Notes: generated by a model from the sequence alone, not told the origin. A DNA stretch of 64,000 bases from Nonomuraea harbinensis (GCF_019396385.1 NZ_JAHKRN010000030.1:9735-73734); one strand, 5' to 3'; positions 34,637-45,553 are shown, counted from the first letter of the stretch. Numbers and translations are program-made.

Positions 34637-36700
34637 CTATAGGCCGAGCTGCCTGGCCATGAACGTGAGCGTGTCCGCCGACAGGTCGACGGTCCGGCTG
34701 ATCGAGCGGGCGCCGTGGCCCACCTCGGTCTCGTTGCGCAGCAGGATCGGCCCGTCGCCGGCGGTGGCGTGCTGCAGCGCGGCGCACATCTTCCACGCGT
34801 GCAGCGGATGCACCCGCGTGTCGGACTGGAACACCGTGAACAGCGTCGCGGGGTAACGCACCCCCTCCTCGACGTGGTGGTAGGGCGAATAGGAGCGCAG
34901 CCAGCCGAACTGCTCGGGATCGTCGGCCGAACCGTACTCGACGTTCCAGGTCGCGCCCAGCCCGAACTTCTCGTAACGGATCATGTCGAGCAGCGGCGCC
35001 GAGCACACCACGGCCCGGTAGAGGTCGGGGCGCTGGGTGAGCGCCGCGCCCACCAGCAGGCCGCCGTTGGAGCCGCCCGAGATGCCGAGCTGCCCGGCCG
35101 TGGTCACCCCGGTCTCGATGAGGTGCTCGGCCGCCGCGTGGAAGTCGTCGAACACGTTCTGCTTGTGGGCGAGCATGCCCGCCCGGTGCCAGTCCTCGCC
35201 CTCCTCGCCGCCGCCGCGCAGGTTGGCGATCGCGTACACGCCGCCCGCCTCGACCCAGCTCAGGATCGACGCCGAGTAGCCGGGGGTCATCGAGATGCCG
35301 AACCCGCCGTACCCGTAGAGGATCGCCGGGCGCGGGCCCTCGCCGGAGGCCGGCGAGATGATGAGCATGCGCACGTCGGTGCCGTCGCCGGAGCGGTAGA
35401 CCACCTGCTCGGTGCGCACCTCCGGCACGTCCACCGCGCCCGGCGAGGCCGCCCAGAGCGTGGTCTCGCCCGTGCGCGCGTCATAGCGCTGGATGGTCGG
35501 CGGAGTGGTGTTGTCGGTGTAGCCGAACCACGCCTCGTGGCCGCCCTCCGGCCGCTCCGAGATGCTGCCGATGCTGCCCAGGCCGGGCGTCGGCACCTGG
35601 CCGATCCGCTCGCCCGTCGCCAGGTCGTGCACGGTGATCTCGCTGATCGCGTGGCGGGTCCAGCCCACCAGCATCACCGGGCTGTCGAGGTCGTCGAGGA
35701 TCGCGAAGTCGGACAGCACCGCCTCCGGGTCCTGCGGGATCAGGTCGCGCCATGCCTCGAACTCCGGCCGGGACGGGTCGGTGACGCACACCCGGGCCCG
35801 GGGCGCGTCACGGTCGGTGTGGACGTACAGCCTGCCGTCGCGGCCGAACACCAGCCCGGTCTGCGCGTCGACGCCCTCCTGCACCACCCGCAGCTCCGGC
35901 CGGTCGGCGGGGGAGGCGGTCAGGTCGGCGACCCACAGGTCGTTGCGCGGGGCGGTGCCCTCGCTGGCCGAGATCTGCAGCCAGCGGCCGTCGCGCGACA
36001 CCGACACGCCGTAGTAGTTGGTCATCTTCATGCCATCACCGAAGATCATCACGTCGTCCTCGGTGGACGTGCCGACCCGGTGCAGATAGACGCGGCGGTG
36101 GAACTGACGCTCGTCCTCGGGCACTTCCGTGCTCGGCAGCCTGCGTACGTAGTAGAAAGCCTCGCCGCCCGGCAGCCACGCGATCGGCGAGTAGCGGCAG
36201 CGGTCGATCGGCCCCTCGATCCGCGTGCCCGTCGCCACGTCGATCACGTAGAGCACCGACTCCTCGTCGCCGCCCACCGAGATCTGGTAGGCCAGCAGCC
36301 GCCCTTCCTTGTCGGGCTGCACCGCGTCCAGCGTCGTCAGCCCCGACGGGTCGAGCGCCATCGGGTCGACCAGCGCCCGCTCGGTGCCGCCGGCCCCGTC
36401 GGGCTCCACCACGTAGTAGACCGCGTGCTCCTGCTCCGGCGTGCGGCGGCTGAAGAAGTAGCGGTCGCCGCGCCACGCGGGCGCGCCCACCGACCCCGAC
36501 TTCAGCAGCTCGGCGATCCGCGACTTGAACCGCTGCGGCTCGCTCTCCCGCTTGAACAGCTCGGCCTGCGCGACCAGCCACCGCTCCGTCTCCGGGCTCT
36601 CGGGATCCTCCAGCCAGCGGTACGGGTCGGGAACGGGGATGCCGTGCAGGACGTCGGCGGTTTCCTCGCGTGGCGCCGCCGGATAGGACTCTCGCGTCAT
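34637..36700 (-). CDS. Prolyl oligopeptidase family serine peptidase (S9A)
   Basis: A 687-aa enzyme with a beta-propeller (residues ~70-400) that filters substrates and a C-terminal alpha-beta hydrolase domain. Catalytic Ser is in [14 protein letters not shown], Asp in [15 protein letters not shown], His in [10 protein letters not shown]. It should cleave proline-containing peptides after Pro. No signal peptide, so cytoplasmic. Length as usual for the family (~690). First gene of the operon with the AraC and VOC genes. Confidence 0.95.
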   Translation of the reverse strand: MTRESYPAAPREETADVLHGIPVPDPYRWLEDPESPETERWLVAQAELFKRESEPQRFKSRIAELLKSGSVGAPAWRGDRYFFSRRTPEQEHAVYYVVEPDGAGGTERALVDPMALDPSGLTTLDAVQPDKEGRLLAYQISVGGDEESVLYVIDVATGTRIEGPIDRCRYSPIAWLPGGEAFYYVRRLPSTEVPEDERQFHRRVYLHRVGTSTEDDVMIFGDGMKMTNYYGVSVSRDGRWLQISASEGTAPRNDLWVADLTASPADRPELRVVQEGVDAQTGLVFGRDGRLYVHTDRDAPRARVCVTDPSRPEFEAWRDLIPQDPEAVLSDFAILDDLDSPVMLVGWTRHAISEITVHDLATGERIGQVPTPGLGSIGSISERPEGGHEAWFGYTDNTTPPTIQRYDARTGETTLWAASPGAVDVPEVRTEQVVYRSGDGTDVRMLIISPASGEGPRPAILYGYGGFGISMTPGYSASILSWVEAGGVYAIANLRGGGEEGEDWHRAGMLAHKQNVFDDFHAAAEHLIETGVTTAGQLGISGGSNGGLLVGAALTQRPDLYRAVVCSAPLLDMIRYEKFGLGATWNVEYGSADDPEQFGWLRSYSPYHHVEEGVRYPATLFTVFQSDTRVHPLHAWKMCAALQHATAGDGPILLRNETEVGHGARSISRTVDLSADTLTFMARQLGL

Positions 36701-36991
36701 GCTCGAACCCTACGGCAAAGCACGAGGCCCGGAGGTTGGCGTAAAGGCCTGGTGATACGGGAATAAACCGTAACGTGCGTCCCTCTGGTCATTCCGGGCC
36801 GGACGTTAAGGGGTGGCGGGGACGCTGCGGTGAACGCCAGACTTGCTGACAGGACGGTGCCGTGGTGTCCATCCGCTGGGCCGTCCGGCGGAGGTCCACG
36901 TGATGGTTGTGCCGAAGCCCCAGGAGGGGCGAATAGCCGGGACATGCCACGGCATGTCTCCTTCGAATTGGGTGCGGCGGGGAGAGGCCCG

Positions 36992-37501
36992 ATGATGCGC
37001 CAAGTCCTGCTGCTCAACGCCACCTACGAGCCCTTGACCACGCTTTCCCTGCACCGTGCCATCGTGCTCGTGCTGCGGGAGAAGGCCGACATCATCCACC
37101 GTGACGGCCGCGGAGCCGTGCTGCGCTCCACCAGCCGGACGCTCGACGTGCCGTCGGTCATCCGGCTCAGGAGATACGTCCGCATCCCGTACCGATCCCG
37201 TATCCCCCTGACCAGAGCCGCCCTCATGCGGCGCGACGACTACCGGTGCGCCTACTGCGGGCAGCGGGCCGAGACCATCGACCACGTCGTCCCCCGCTCC
37301 AGGGGCGGCGCCCACACGTGGGAGAACTGCGTCGCCTCGTGCTCGCCGTGCAACCACAGGAAGGCCGACAAGTACCTGGAGGAGCTGGGGTGGACCCTGA
37401 GTGTCGCCCCGTCCGTGCCACGGGGCGCTCACTGGCGGTTGATCGGCGCCTCGCTCGTCGGCGACCCCCAATGGGCGCCCTACCTTGAAGCGGCTGCCTG
37501 A
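36992..37501 (+). CDS. HNH endonuclease-family protein
   Basis: A 169-aa protein. Residues ~85-140 form an HNH site with a zinc ribbon: CAYCG, then ETIDHVVPRSRGG with the catalytic DH and HVVP residues, and NCVASCSPCNHRKAD with the second Cys pair. The N-terminal LLLNATYEPL segment is typical of an actinomycete group often annotated as HNH nucleases, with unknown biological role. GGAGAGG precedes ATG 36992. A long hairpin follows the stop. Confidence 0.93.
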   Translation: MMRQVLLLNATYEPLTTLSLHRAIVLVLREKADIIHRDGRGAVLRSTSRTLDVPSVIRLRRYVRIPYRSRIPLTRAALMRRDDYRCAYCGQRAETIDHVVPRSRGGAHTWENCVASCSPCNHRKADKYLEELGWTLSVAPSVPRGAHWRLIGASLVGDPQWAPYLEAAA

Positions 37502-37503
37502 CC

Positions 37504-37530
37504 CGGGCCCGGCACCTCGTGCCGGGCCCG
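37504..37530 (+). terminator. Hairpin terminator after the HNH gene
   Basis: CGGGCCCGGCAC and its exact complement around a CTC loop, starting three bases after the stop. Very stable (12 bp, all but two pairs GC) but no T-run. Confidence 0.7.
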
Positions 37531-37644
37531 CGTGCCCTTCGGGCTACTCCCAGGTGCCGGGCCGGCTCGTGCTCTTCACCGAACCGGCAGGCTACGCCCG
37601 GGTGACTTTCCAGCCCTGAGGGCGTTCCGGGCTACTCTGATGGC

Positions 37645-37851
37645 ATGCCGCGTTACGACTACCGCTGCCGCGCCTGCGGCTCCACGTTCGAGGTGTCCCG
37701 GCCGATGTCGGCGTCCAGCGACCCGGCCGCCTGCCCGGAGGGCCACGACGACACGGTCAAACTGCTTTCCACCGTCGCCATGACCGGCTCCGCCGCCACC
37801 CCGCCCCCTGCCTCGGGCGGTGGCTGCTGCGGCGGCGGTTGCTGCGGCTAG
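37645..37851 (+). CDS. FmdB-family zinc-ribbon protein
   Basis: A 68-aa protein with the start PRYDYRCRACGSTFEV of the FmdB putative regulatory family; the usual second metal pair is represented by a single Cys in DPAACPEGHDD. The tail GGGCCGGGCCG is a Cys-Gly cluster common in this group. Role unknown; may bind zinc or iron. Its stop overlaps by 4 bases the stop of the deacetylase remnant on the other strand. Confidence 0.88.
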   Translation: MPRYDYRCRACGSTFEVSRPMSASSDPAACPEGHDDTVKLLSTVAMTGSAATPPPASGGGCCGGGCCG

Positions 37852-39110
37852 CTCTCGGCGGATGCCGCCAGGTTTCCCCTCGGAGTCACGCGCAGGCCGG
37901 TGAAGACCGGCCAGCGCCGGTCGGCGCGGTCGCGAACGATCGACAGCGCGATGCCGCCGGTGTCGCCGGCGCCGTGGCGGCTCGGCGCGCTGAGCCGGAC
38001 CGTTCCGTCGACCAGCGCGACGATCCTGCTTCCTCGCACCGTGAGCAGCACGTGGTGGGCGGCACCGGGTGCGAGCGGCTGCTCGTCGAGGACGCGCCCC
38101 CCGCTCCGGCCGCGGATGAGCTGGGCCGTGTGGGCGGACAGCCGGATCGCCACCGGCGCCCGCCCGCCGACGCGGGCGTAGAGGCCGGCGGTGTTCGTGT
38201 TCGCGGCAAGCCGGGACACCCGCACGTCCACGGCGTAGTGGTCCCAGTCCGCCGAGCCGTAGGGGGCGTAGGCGGCGTATCTGAAGGTGTCGCGGCCCGC
38301 CTGCGAGCGCCTGCCGGTCAACGGGAAGTCGCCCGGCCCCACGGGTTCTCCACTGACGGACGTCCACCGCTCGTGGTCTTCCAGCGGCGTCCCGCGGGGC
38401 GGGATCTCGGTGCGCCGCACCACCTCGCGCATCAGGACGTCGGCCGTCGTGTCCGCCCGGACCTCCAGCCGCTCGTACTCCTGCGCCACCGAAGATCTGC
38501 GGCTGGGCGGCATCGGACGCGAGGCGTGGTTGCTCATCGCCAGCGCGAACGAGTCTTTGATCACACGGTCGGCGAAGGCGGACGCGTGCCGTTCCGCTTC
38601 TGGCGTGGGCGTTTCGGTGGAGACCCTCGCCCCGGAGCTGACCGAGAACCGAGCCGCGCGCGGCCCCATGCCATGGGCTCCCATGGCCGCGTCGCCGGAG
38701 TCGGAGAAGGGGTGGGAGAACAGGACCGGCCGGGGCAGCCCATGCTGGTGGAACGCGCGGAACATCGCCGCGAAATCGGCTCGGATGCGCGCTTGATAGC
38801 GGGCGAGGCTCTCCCACTCGCCGGCCGCGGCGGAGTAGACCCGGTTGGTCAGCGGCGATCCGGTCCGCCCGCCGGGCCCGGTCACAACCCGGGCGTGCAG
38901 GTCGTGGGTGTGACTCTGGAAGTCCCACCGTCCCGATGCCGCCATCCGGGAGACCTCCTCCCAGGACAGGTAGTACGGACTGCGGCCTACCAGGCCGGTG
39001 ATGAGGAACGCCGAGGCCCGCATGCCGTGACGGGCCAGGATCGCGTCGCCGTGGATCCACAGGCCGCGTGCCCCGTCGTCGAACGTGATCACGACCGAAC
39101 GTCGACGCAC
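37848..39110 (-). pseudogene. Polysaccharide deacetylase, N-terminally truncated
   Basis: The readable frame begins VRRRSVVITFDDG, the first NodB motif, and continues through the second (FQSHTHDLHA) to a C-terminal jelly-roll-like lectin/laminin domain (HYAVDVRVSRLAANTN, GGIALSIVRDRA), about 420 residues. Intact family members have 60-100 residues before VVITFDDG; here that part is missing and the frame runs into the end of a glycosyltransferase fragment. A GTG at 39110 could still start translation, so some product is possible. Likely target would have been a surface polysaccharide. Confidence 0.75.
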
Positions 39111-39111
39111 C

Positions 39112-39828
39112 GCCGAGGAAACGGTCCTCGGCCCAGGCGGGAAGGTAGTTGTAGATCGCGTCCCGGCGGAAGACCGCCAGCGGCCCGGAGACGCAGACGA
39201 CCGCGCCGAAGACCGACTCGGCCGCCTTGATCACCCGGCACTGGCCCTCTTACCACACGTCCTGCGCACGCGAGAGCATGCTCTGATCGGCGTTGAGCGC
39301 GCGCGTGTGCCCACTGACCGCGCCCAGTTCAGGGTGCCGGACGAGCGCCGGGACGCAGCGGGACAGGGCGTCCGCGGCCAGCACGCAGTCGGAGTCGGTG
39401 AAGGCGACCACGTCGCCGGTGGCACGTTCCATGCCGCGGACGAGCGCCCGTTTCTTGCCTACGTCCTCCTCCAGGAAGAGGACCTCGATAGGCAACCGGC
39501 GGGCGAGATCCCGCAGGACGTCCGGCGTGCCGTCGTTGGAGGCGTCGTCCACCACGATGACCTGCACACCCTCGGCGTCTCCCGCCACCATGGATTGCAC
39601 GCACGCCTCGATGCCCGACTCCTCGTTGCGCACCGCGACCAGGAAACTGACGGTGGGCTGAGCCGGCAGCGGGACGAACAGGTCTGTGTCGCGACCGCGG
39701 CGCAGTGACGGGATGGCGCGGCCGAGAAGCAGGAGCAGCGGGAACAGCAGCACCAGCGTCGCCACCCGCCGGATGCCGTGCTGGATGCCGGGGTCCAGGC
39801 TGCGCAGCCGCTCACGGACCCCTTCCAT
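39112..39828 (-). pseudogene. GT2-family glycosyltransferase, interrupted by a stop codon and 3'-deleted
   Basis: From ATG 39828 the frame reads a membrane segment (VATLVLLFPLLLLLGRAI), then a GT2 core (VSFLVAVRNEESGI, IVVDDASNDGT, AFTDSDC) as in processive hyaluronan- or NodC-like synthases. At 39250-39252 a TAA interrupts DVW-EGQCRVIKAAES; a Tyr codon is expected there, so one base change would restore it. The frame goes on (GPLAVFRRDAIYNYLPAWAEDRFLG) and then breaks off near 39112 into the deacetylase frame. The last part of the enzyme, including C-terminal membrane helices, is missing. Confidence 0.85.
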
Positions 39829-40045
39829 ACGCGGCGGGCCGGTCTGGGATCTTCGAGGGCAGGGTGTGTCGGAAGCGGTGACAGCAGGCGAGACAACTGA
39901 TGGAGAGCGCACGATATCCCGGTGCTGAGCGTGAACAAGCATCGCCACTTGATCGAGAAGCACCCTAACCAGCTTCGCCGAGGCCGGAGGGGGATCGACA
40001 CCGTGATTCTGTAGAAGACCGGGCCCCGCGAACATCCCCAAGGGT

Positions 40046-40079
40046 GGGCGGCGTGCCTGGTGGGATGGGCACGCCGCCC
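40046..40079. terminator. Hairpin terminator after the WYL gene
   Basis: 12-bp perfect stem (GGGCGGCGTGCC at 40046-40057, complement at 40068-40079) with a 10-base loop, nine bases beyond the WYL-domain gene stop on the minus strand. Confidence 0.65.
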
Positions 40080-40088
40080 GGGGGGAGG

Positions 40089-40583
40089 TCAGGCGGCCCT
40101 GGTGCGCTTGCGGCGCTGGAACGGCAGGAAGCGGTCGGCCAGGTGGGGGCGGGACGGGGTGAGGGTGGGCTCGACGGCGAGGATGCGGTCGAAGCGGAAG
40201 GCGCGGATCGCGCGGCGCATCCGGCACACTCCCACGAGATACCAGAAGTCGCGGTGGACCAGGCAGGTCACCGGCTCGACCTCGCGGCTGGTGACGGTGC
40301 CGGCGGCGTCGCGGTAGTGGAGGCGGACCATCATGCGGCCGGTGATGGCGTCGGCGATGAGCCGGGCCCGCGCGGCCACCTCGGCGGGCAGCGGCTCGAC
40401 GAGGGTGTCGAGGGTGGCGGCGATGACGTCGTCGTCGAGGTCGAGATGATCGAGGGCGTGCTGCAGGCCGCGCCGGGCGGTGACGGCTTGCGGGCCCGAC
40501 CCCAGGTGAGCCAGGGACAGAGCGAGGGCGGCGATCTCGGCGGTCGTCAGCGGTTGCGTCTGGGGCTTCACGACTTCAGCCAT
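40089..40583 (-). CDS. WYL-domain protein lacking the DNA-binding part
   Basis: A 164-aa protein with a WYL ligand-sensing domain (REVEPVTCLVHRDFWYLVGVCRMRRAIRAFRFDRI). Typical WYL regulators are ~320 residues with a winged helix first; this one starts in the linker (PLTTAEIAALALSLAHLGS). It may be a truncated remnant or a stand-alone sensor. It lies between the deacetylase/GT2 ruins and ilvD and has its own terminator. Confidence 0.75.
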   Translation of the reverse strand: MAEVVKPQTQPLTTAEIAALALSLAHLGSGPQAVTARRGLQHALDHLDLDDDVIAATLDTLVEPLPAEVAARARLIADAITGRMMVRLHYRDAAGTVTSREVEPVTCLVHRDFWYLVGVCRMRRAIRAFRFDRILAVEPTLTPSRPHLADRFLPFQRRKRTRAA

Positions 40584-40621
40584 ACCCCAAGCATAGGTAA
40601 AGTCACTGACATTTTCGAAAG

Positions 40622-40657
40622 TGTGTACGGCAGGCGACAGGAGTGTCGCCTGCCGTA
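40622..40657. terminator. Hairpin terminator after ilvD
   Basis: A perfect 16-bp stem (TGTACGGCAGGCGACA and complement) with loop GGAG lies five bases past the ilvD stop. The longest stem in the window; could act on either strand and insulate the WYL gene promoter. Confidence 0.8.
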
Positions 40658-40662
40658 CAGGG

Positions 40663-42501
40663 TCACTTGGACAGCTGCGACAGGTCGCGCGAGGCGCCGG
40701 TGGAGGCCGAGGTCGTCATGGCCGCGTACGCCTGCAGCGCCGCGCTCACCGGCCGGTCGCGGTCGCGCGGCCGGAACCCGCCCAGCTCGGCCAGCAGCCG
40801 CTCGCGGCGGGCCGCCAGCTCGGCCTCGGGGACGTGCAGCTCCAGCTTGCGGGCGGGGATGTCGATCTCGACGAGGTCGCCGTCCTCGACGAGCGCGATC
40901 GTGCCGCCCTCGGCCGCCTCGGGGGAGGCGTGGCCGATCGACAGCCCGGACGTGCCGCCGGAGAAGCGGCCGTCGGTGATCAGCGCGCACGCCTTGCCCA
41001 GGCCCTTGCCCTTGAGGAACGAGGTCGGGTAGAGCATCTCCTGCATGCCGGGGCCGCCCTTGGGGCCTTCGTAGCGGACGATCACCACGTCGCCCTCCTT
41101 GACCCGGTCGTTGAGGATGCCCTCGACCGCCTGCTCCTGCGACTCGAACACGACGGCCGGCCCGGTGAACTTCCAGATCGACTCGTCGACGCCGGCGGTC
41201 TTCACCACGGCGCCGTCGCGGGAGATGTTGCCGTAGAGCACGGCGAGGCCGCCGTCGGCGGTGTAGGCGTGTTCGAGGTCGCGCACGCACCCGTCGGCGC
41301 GGTCGAGGTCGAGGGAGTCCCACCGGTTGTCCTGCGAATAGGGCTTGACGGTGCGGACGTTGCCGGGCGCGGCGTGCCACAGCTCCGTCGCCTCGGGCTT
41401 GACCGAGGGCGACATCGGGTCCCAGGCGGCGAGCAGGTCGCCGAGCGTGCCGCCGTTGACCGTCGGGACGTCGCGGTGGAGCAGCCCGGCCCGGTCGAGC
41501 TCGCCCAGGATGGCGGGGATGCCGCCGGCCCGGTGGACGTCCTCGACGTGGTACTTGCTGGTCGCCGGGGCGACCTTGCACAGGCACGGCACCCGCAGGG
41601 AGATCTCGTTGATCTCCTTGAGCCCGAAGTCGACCTCGGCCTCGCGGGCCGCGGCCAGGATGTGGAGGATCGTGTTGGTGGATCCGCCCATGGCGACGTC
41701 GAGCGTCATCGCGTTCTCGAACGCCTCGCGGGTGGCGATCGAGCGCGGCAGCACCGACTCGTCGCCCTCCTCGTAGTAGCGCCGGGTGATCTCGACGAGC
41801 GTGCGGCCGGCCTCCTCGAAGAGGTCCTTGCGCGCCTTGTGGGTGGCCAGGATCGTGCCGTTGCCGGGCAGCGCCAGGCCGATGGCCTCGGCCAGGCAGT
41901 TCATGGAGTTGGCGGTGAACATGCCGGAGCACGAGCCGCAGGTCGGGCAGGCGCTCTCCTCCATCTCCAGCAGCTCGGCGTCGGTGACGGAGTCGTCGGC
42001 GGAGGCGATCATCGGGTCGATGAGGTCGAGCTTGCGGCCGGGCGTCTTGCCGGCCTCCATCGGACCGCCGGAGACGAAGACCGTCGGGATGTTGAGCCGG
42101 AACGCGGCCAGCAGCATGCCCGGCGTGATCTTGTCGCAGTTGGAGACGCAGATCATCGCGTCGGCGCAGTGGGCGTTGACCATGTACTCGACGGCGTCGG
42201 CGATGAGCTCGCGCGACGGCAGCGAGTAGAGCATGCCGCCGTGGCCCATGGCGATGCCGTCGTCGACCGCGATCGTGTTGAACTCGCGGGGGATGGCACC
42301 CGCCTCGCGGATCGCCCCGGACACCACGTCGCCGACGTCGCGCAGGTGGACGTGGCCGGGCACGAACTGGGTGAAGCTGTTGGCCACCGCGATGATCGGC
42401 TTGCCGAAGTCGCTCCCGGCTACGCCGGTCGCCCGGAGCAGGGCCCGGGCACCGACCATGTTCCTGCCGTGGGTGACGGTACGAGACCTGAGGGCGGGCA
42501 T
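40663..42501 (-). CDS. ilvD: Dihydroxy-acid dehydratase
   Basis: A 612-aa iron-sulfur enzyme for valine, isoleucine and pantothenate synthesis, dehydrating 2,3-dihydroxy acids to 2-keto acids. Cluster cysteines are in [12 protein letters not shown] and [31 protein letters not shown] and [12 protein letters not shown] are family signatures, and the C-terminal part holds [23 protein letters not shown]. Length matches the E. coli-type enzyme (~615). Monocistronic, ending in a long hairpin. No leucine or valine leader peptide or T-box is seen in the upstream 85 bases. Confidence 0.97.
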   Translation of the reverse strand: MPALRSRTVTHGRNMVGARALLRATGVAGSDFGKPIIAVANSFTQFVPGHVHLRDVGDVVSGAIREAGAIPREFNTIAVDDGIAMGHGGMLYSLPSRELIADAVEYMVNAHCADAMICVSNCDKITPGMLLAAFRLNIPTVFVSGGPMEAGKTPGRKLDLIDPMIASADDSVTDAELLEMEESACPTCGSCSGMFTANSMNCLAEAIGLALPGNGTILATHKARKDLFEEAGRTLVEITRRYYEEGDESVLPRSIATREAFENAMTLDVAMGGSTNTILHILAAAREAEVDFGLKEINEISLRVPCLCKVAPATSKYHVEDVHRAGGIPAILGELDRAGLLHRDVPTVNGGTLGDLLAAWDPMSPSVKPEATELWHAAPGNVRTVKPYSQDNRWDSLDLDRADGCVRDLEHAYTADGGLAVLYGNISRDGAVVKTAGVDESIWKFTGPAVVFESQEQAVEGILNDRVKEGDVVIVRYEGPKGGPGMQEMLYPTSFLKGKGLGKACALITDGRFSGGTSGLSIGHASPEAAEGGTIALVEDGDLVEIDIPARKLELHVPEAELAARRERLLAELGGFRPRDRDRPVSAALQAYAAMTTSASTGASRDLSQLSK

Positions 42502-42586
42502 GGAGCTTCTCCCATCGTCGAGCGTCCATCCATGGTACGGCCAGCCGCCCGGTAACTGAGACGGATGTCCACGACCCGATACGGCG

Positions 42587-43396
42587 TCAGGCGGGGACGC
42601 GGATCGCGGCGAGCTGGGTCGCCTGCGCCACCAGGCGGTCCCGCGAGTCCCACACCATGGCCGTCTCGTCCATCCTCCCGCCGCCCACCTCGGTGACCGA
42701 CAGGCGCACCTTGACCGGGCCGGGGGCCGGCAGGCGCAGCACGTGCGCGGTGAGCTGGATCGTCGGCGCCCAGCCCGGCAGGCCCAGGTCGTAGGAGGCC
42801 GGGGGCACCGGGTCGAGGGCCAGCAGCAGGCTGAGCGGGTCCCACGCGGCGCCGTCCTTGAGCCGCTGCCAGGTGTCGAGCCGCCCGCGCAGGGACGGCT
42901 CGCCGAACACGAAACCCACCTGCTCGGGGTGGAGCCGCAGCTCCAGCACGTCCATGAGCGGCACCGGGAAGGCGTTGCCCGGCACCTCTCTCGGCGCCAG
43001 GAAGCAGGACTCCTCCGGGGGCATCTCGACCGCCGGCGCCGACGTCCAGCGCGGATCGGCGTCGTCCAGCAGGCCGAGCGTCACCAGCGCGGCCACCCGC
43101 GGCCTGCCCTGCTGCGCGAGCTCCGCCCTGACCTGGGTCACGGTCCTCCCGGCGCGCAGCACCTCGACCAGGACCTCGGCCGGCCCGGGCTCCGGCGGCT
43201 CGGCGAACGACGCGCTCACGGCGGTCACGTGCGGGTGCCCGGGGCCCGCCGCGCTTTCGAGCGCCGCCCTGGCCAGCACCGCCATCAGGTAGCCGCCGTG
43301 CAGCTTGTCGCCGACGCTCCACGTCGCGTCCAGCCTGGCCTCGTACGTGCCCTGGCCGGTGGTCTTGACCGCCGTCGCCTCGTCGAATCGCGTCAT
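42587..43396 (-). CDS. Acyl-CoA thioesterase, double-hotdog (TesB-like)
   Basis: A 269-aa protein with two hotdog domains, the first starting with [19 protein letters not shown] and [16 protein letters not shown], the second with [11 protein letters not shown] and [26 protein letters not shown]. It should cleave medium- or long-chain acyl-CoA. Divergent from a TetR gene across a single 27-bp palindrome, so it is likely regulated by it. Confidence 0.9.
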   Translation of the reverse strand: MTRFDEATAVKTTGQGTYEARLDATWSVGDKLHGGYLMAVLARAALESAAGPGHPHVTAVSASFAEPPEPGPAEVLVEVLRAGRTVTQVRAELAQQGRPRVAALVTLGLLDDADPRWTSAPAVEMPPEESCFLAPREVPGNAFPVPLMDVLELRLHPEQVGFVFGEPSLRGRLDTWQRLKDGAAWDPLSLLLALDPVPPASYDLGLPGWAPTIQLTAHVLRLPAPGPVKVRLSVTEVGGGRMDETAMVWDSRDRLVAQATQLAAIRVPA

Positions 43397-43421
43397 GTGC
43401 TCCCCTTCGCAGAGGATCAGA

Positions 43422-43448
43422 TTGACATCGTTAACCTAACGGCGTCAA
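43422..43448. promoter_or_regulatory. 27-bp operator of the thioesterase/TetR pair
   Basis: Two 12-base arms around three bases: TTGACATCGTTA, ACC, TAACGGCGTCAA. They match at 10 of 12 pairs, keeping TTGAC/GTCAA and CGTTA/TAACG. It occupies the middle of the 61-base gap between the divergent genes, nine bases from the TetR start. Confidence 0.75.
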
Positions 43449-43457
43449 CCTAGGGAG

Positions 43458-44147
43458 GTGACGGAGAAACGGGTCCGCGCCCGGCGCGGCGACGGCGCGC
43501 TGCTGCGCGAGGAGCTCCTGCGCGCGGCCGAGGAGCTGCTGGACGAGACCGGCACCGAGGAGGCGCTCACCGTCCGCGCGGTCGCCGCCCGCGCGGGAGT
43601 CTCCACGCCCTCGGTCTACCTGCACTTCGCCGACAAGGAGGAGCTGCTGGAGGCGGTGTGCCTGCGGGTGTGGGACGAGCTCGGCAGGCTCGTGGCCGAG
43701 TGCCGGGACCCCGACCCGTTCCTGCGGCTGGGCCGGTGCGGCCGGGCCTACATCCGTTTCGCGCTGGACCACCCGGTGCAGTACCGGGTGCTGATGATGA
43801 CCCCCTCGGCGGGCGAGGGGGTGCCGCCCGCCGCGCAGGCGTGCTTCGGCTACATGGTGGACGCCGTGCGCGCGTGCGTCGAGGCGGGGGTGATGCGCGG
43901 CGAGCCCGAGCGGCTCGCCCTGGCCCTGTGGTCGGCGGCGCACGGCTGCGCCGCGCTGCTCATCGCGCAGCCGTCGTTCCCCTGGCCGGACCGGGACGCG
44001 ATGATCGACCTGATCGTCCGGATCAGCGGGTTCGGCGCCGCGCTCGGCCCGCGCATGGCGGGCGCCCTGCCGCCCAGCCGGGAGCTCGCCGCCGCGCTGG
44101 ACGCCTTCGAGGCCCGCCTCGGTGGTCAGCTCCCTGAGCGGCCCTGA
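43458..44147 (+). CDS. TetR-family regulator
   Basis: A 229-aa TetR-type protein with helix-turn-helix [31 protein letters not shown] (residues ~35-70) and a C-terminal TetR_C_33-like domain. GTG at 43458 follows AGGGAGG. Partner of the divergent thioesterase gene. Overlaps the GH15 pseudogene tail to tail by 22 bases. Confidence 0.93.
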   Translation: MTEKRVRARRGDGALLREELLRAAEELLDETGTEEALTVRAVAARAGVSTPSVYLHFADKEELLEAVCLRVWDELGRLVAECRDPDPFLRLGRCGRAYIRFALDHPVQYRVLMMTPSAGEGVPPAAQACFGYMVDAVRACVEAGVMRGEPERLALALWSAAHGCAALLIAQPSFPWPDRDAMIDLIVRISGFGAALGPRMAGALPPSRELAAALDAFEARLGGQLPERP

Positions 44148-45553
44148 CTCCTGCCGGTCGCCCACCGGTGCAGGGCCTCCCTGGAGCCGGCCATGTCCAG
44201 GTTGGCCGCCGCCTCGATCAGCCCCAGATGGGTGAAGGCCTGCGGGTAGTTGCCCAGCGCCGTGCCGTCGGGCGCCATCTCCTCCGAGAACAGGCCGAGC
44301 GGCCCCCGCAGAGCTCCTCGATCACGCGGTCGAGCACCTGCGCGCGCACCTCGTCGGCGGCCCGCCGCCAGCGGTGCGCCGGCGCGCTCTCGTCACCGAG
44401 CAGCCCGGCCAGCCGCACGCCCCGGTCCAGGTACACCCACGTCATCACCGTGGAGCCGACGTAGTGGCGGAGCGGGCCGCGGATCTCCCAGACACCGTGA
44501 TCCGGCTCCCGCCAGAGCGTGCTCACCGGGTCGACGTACCGGCGCAGCAGGGCCGCGAGCCCGCGTACCCCTCCAGATGGTCGAGGACGACCTCCGCCCC
44601 CTCCTGCTCGCCCCTGATGCCGGCCATGGACGCAGCCGGCCCGAGCCGCTCACGCATTCGTGCAGCAGGAAGCGCATGTAGCGCACGCCCTCGTCGGCGT
44701 GGCCGAGCCGGAACAGGGCGAGTACCGTCAGCGCCGCGTCGCGGTGCCAGGTGTAGCGGTAGTCCCAGTTGCGCTCGCCGCCGATGGTCTCCGGCGGCGA
44801 GGTGGTGGGCGCCGCCACCAGCGCCCCCGACTCCTCGTACATCAGCCCGCGCAGCACCAGCGCGCTGCGCCGGACGTGCGCCCGCCCGGTCCCGATGTCG
44901 TCGCCCCGGCTCGACCCACGCGGTACGGGTCGCGCGCAGCAGTGCGTCGGCCCTGCGGACGCCGACGGCACGCCGTGGCGCGTCCGCGTACCCCAGCACG
45001 ACGGCGAACCCCTCACCGGGTCCCAGCGACGTCTCGATCCCGAGGACGGAGCCGGAGCGGAGCAGCGGCCGGTCGGCGGCGGCCCACAGCCGGGGCTCCT
45101 CGTGCACCCACGTCCCGTCGCCGTCCGGCCGCCACCGGGCCGTCTCCCGCGCGTAGCCGGGCCGGGCTCGATCCCGATCCGGACGTCGGCGGTCCCGCCG
45201 GCCGCCCGCACCACGCGGACGAGCAGGTGCCGGGCGGCGAGCGGGCCGGCCGGGTCGCCGTCGCCGGCGACGGCCAGGAAGTCCGTCACCGTCACGGCCG
45301 CGTCGCCGGTGCGGTGGACGCTCTCCAGCACCAGGGTGTCGCCGAGATAGCGGCGCTCCGGCGCTCCCGCGCCCGCCACCTCGATGCCGAGGGCGCCGCC
45401 GCGGTCGCGGTCGAGCAGGCGCGCGAACACGCTCTCGCCGGCGAAGGCCGGCACGCGGAACCACTCGACCGCCCCGTCCGGGGCGACCAGCGCGGCGGTG
45501 TGGGTGTCCGACAGGAACGCGTATCCGTCGATCGGCGGGAAGCGTGCGCTCAA
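44126..45553 (-). pseudogene. GH15 glucoamylase-like gene with about five frame changes
   Basis: Segments of a GH15-family protein lie in order but in changing frames: PPIDGYAFLSDTHTAALVAPDG and DFLAVAGDGDPAGPL from the TTG at 45553; SVLGIETSLGPGEGFAVVLGY; MYEESGALVAAPTTSPPE with ERNWDYRYTWHRDAA; SMAGIRGEQE; STLWREPDHGVWEIRG; and [20 protein letters not shown] at the end. The joins I examined (near 45165, 44910, 44650, 44570 and 44310) can be repaired by adding or removing one or two bases, and nearly full length would result. This points to recent decay or to base-calling indels. TTG start overlaps the LLM gene stop. Confidence 0.8.
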
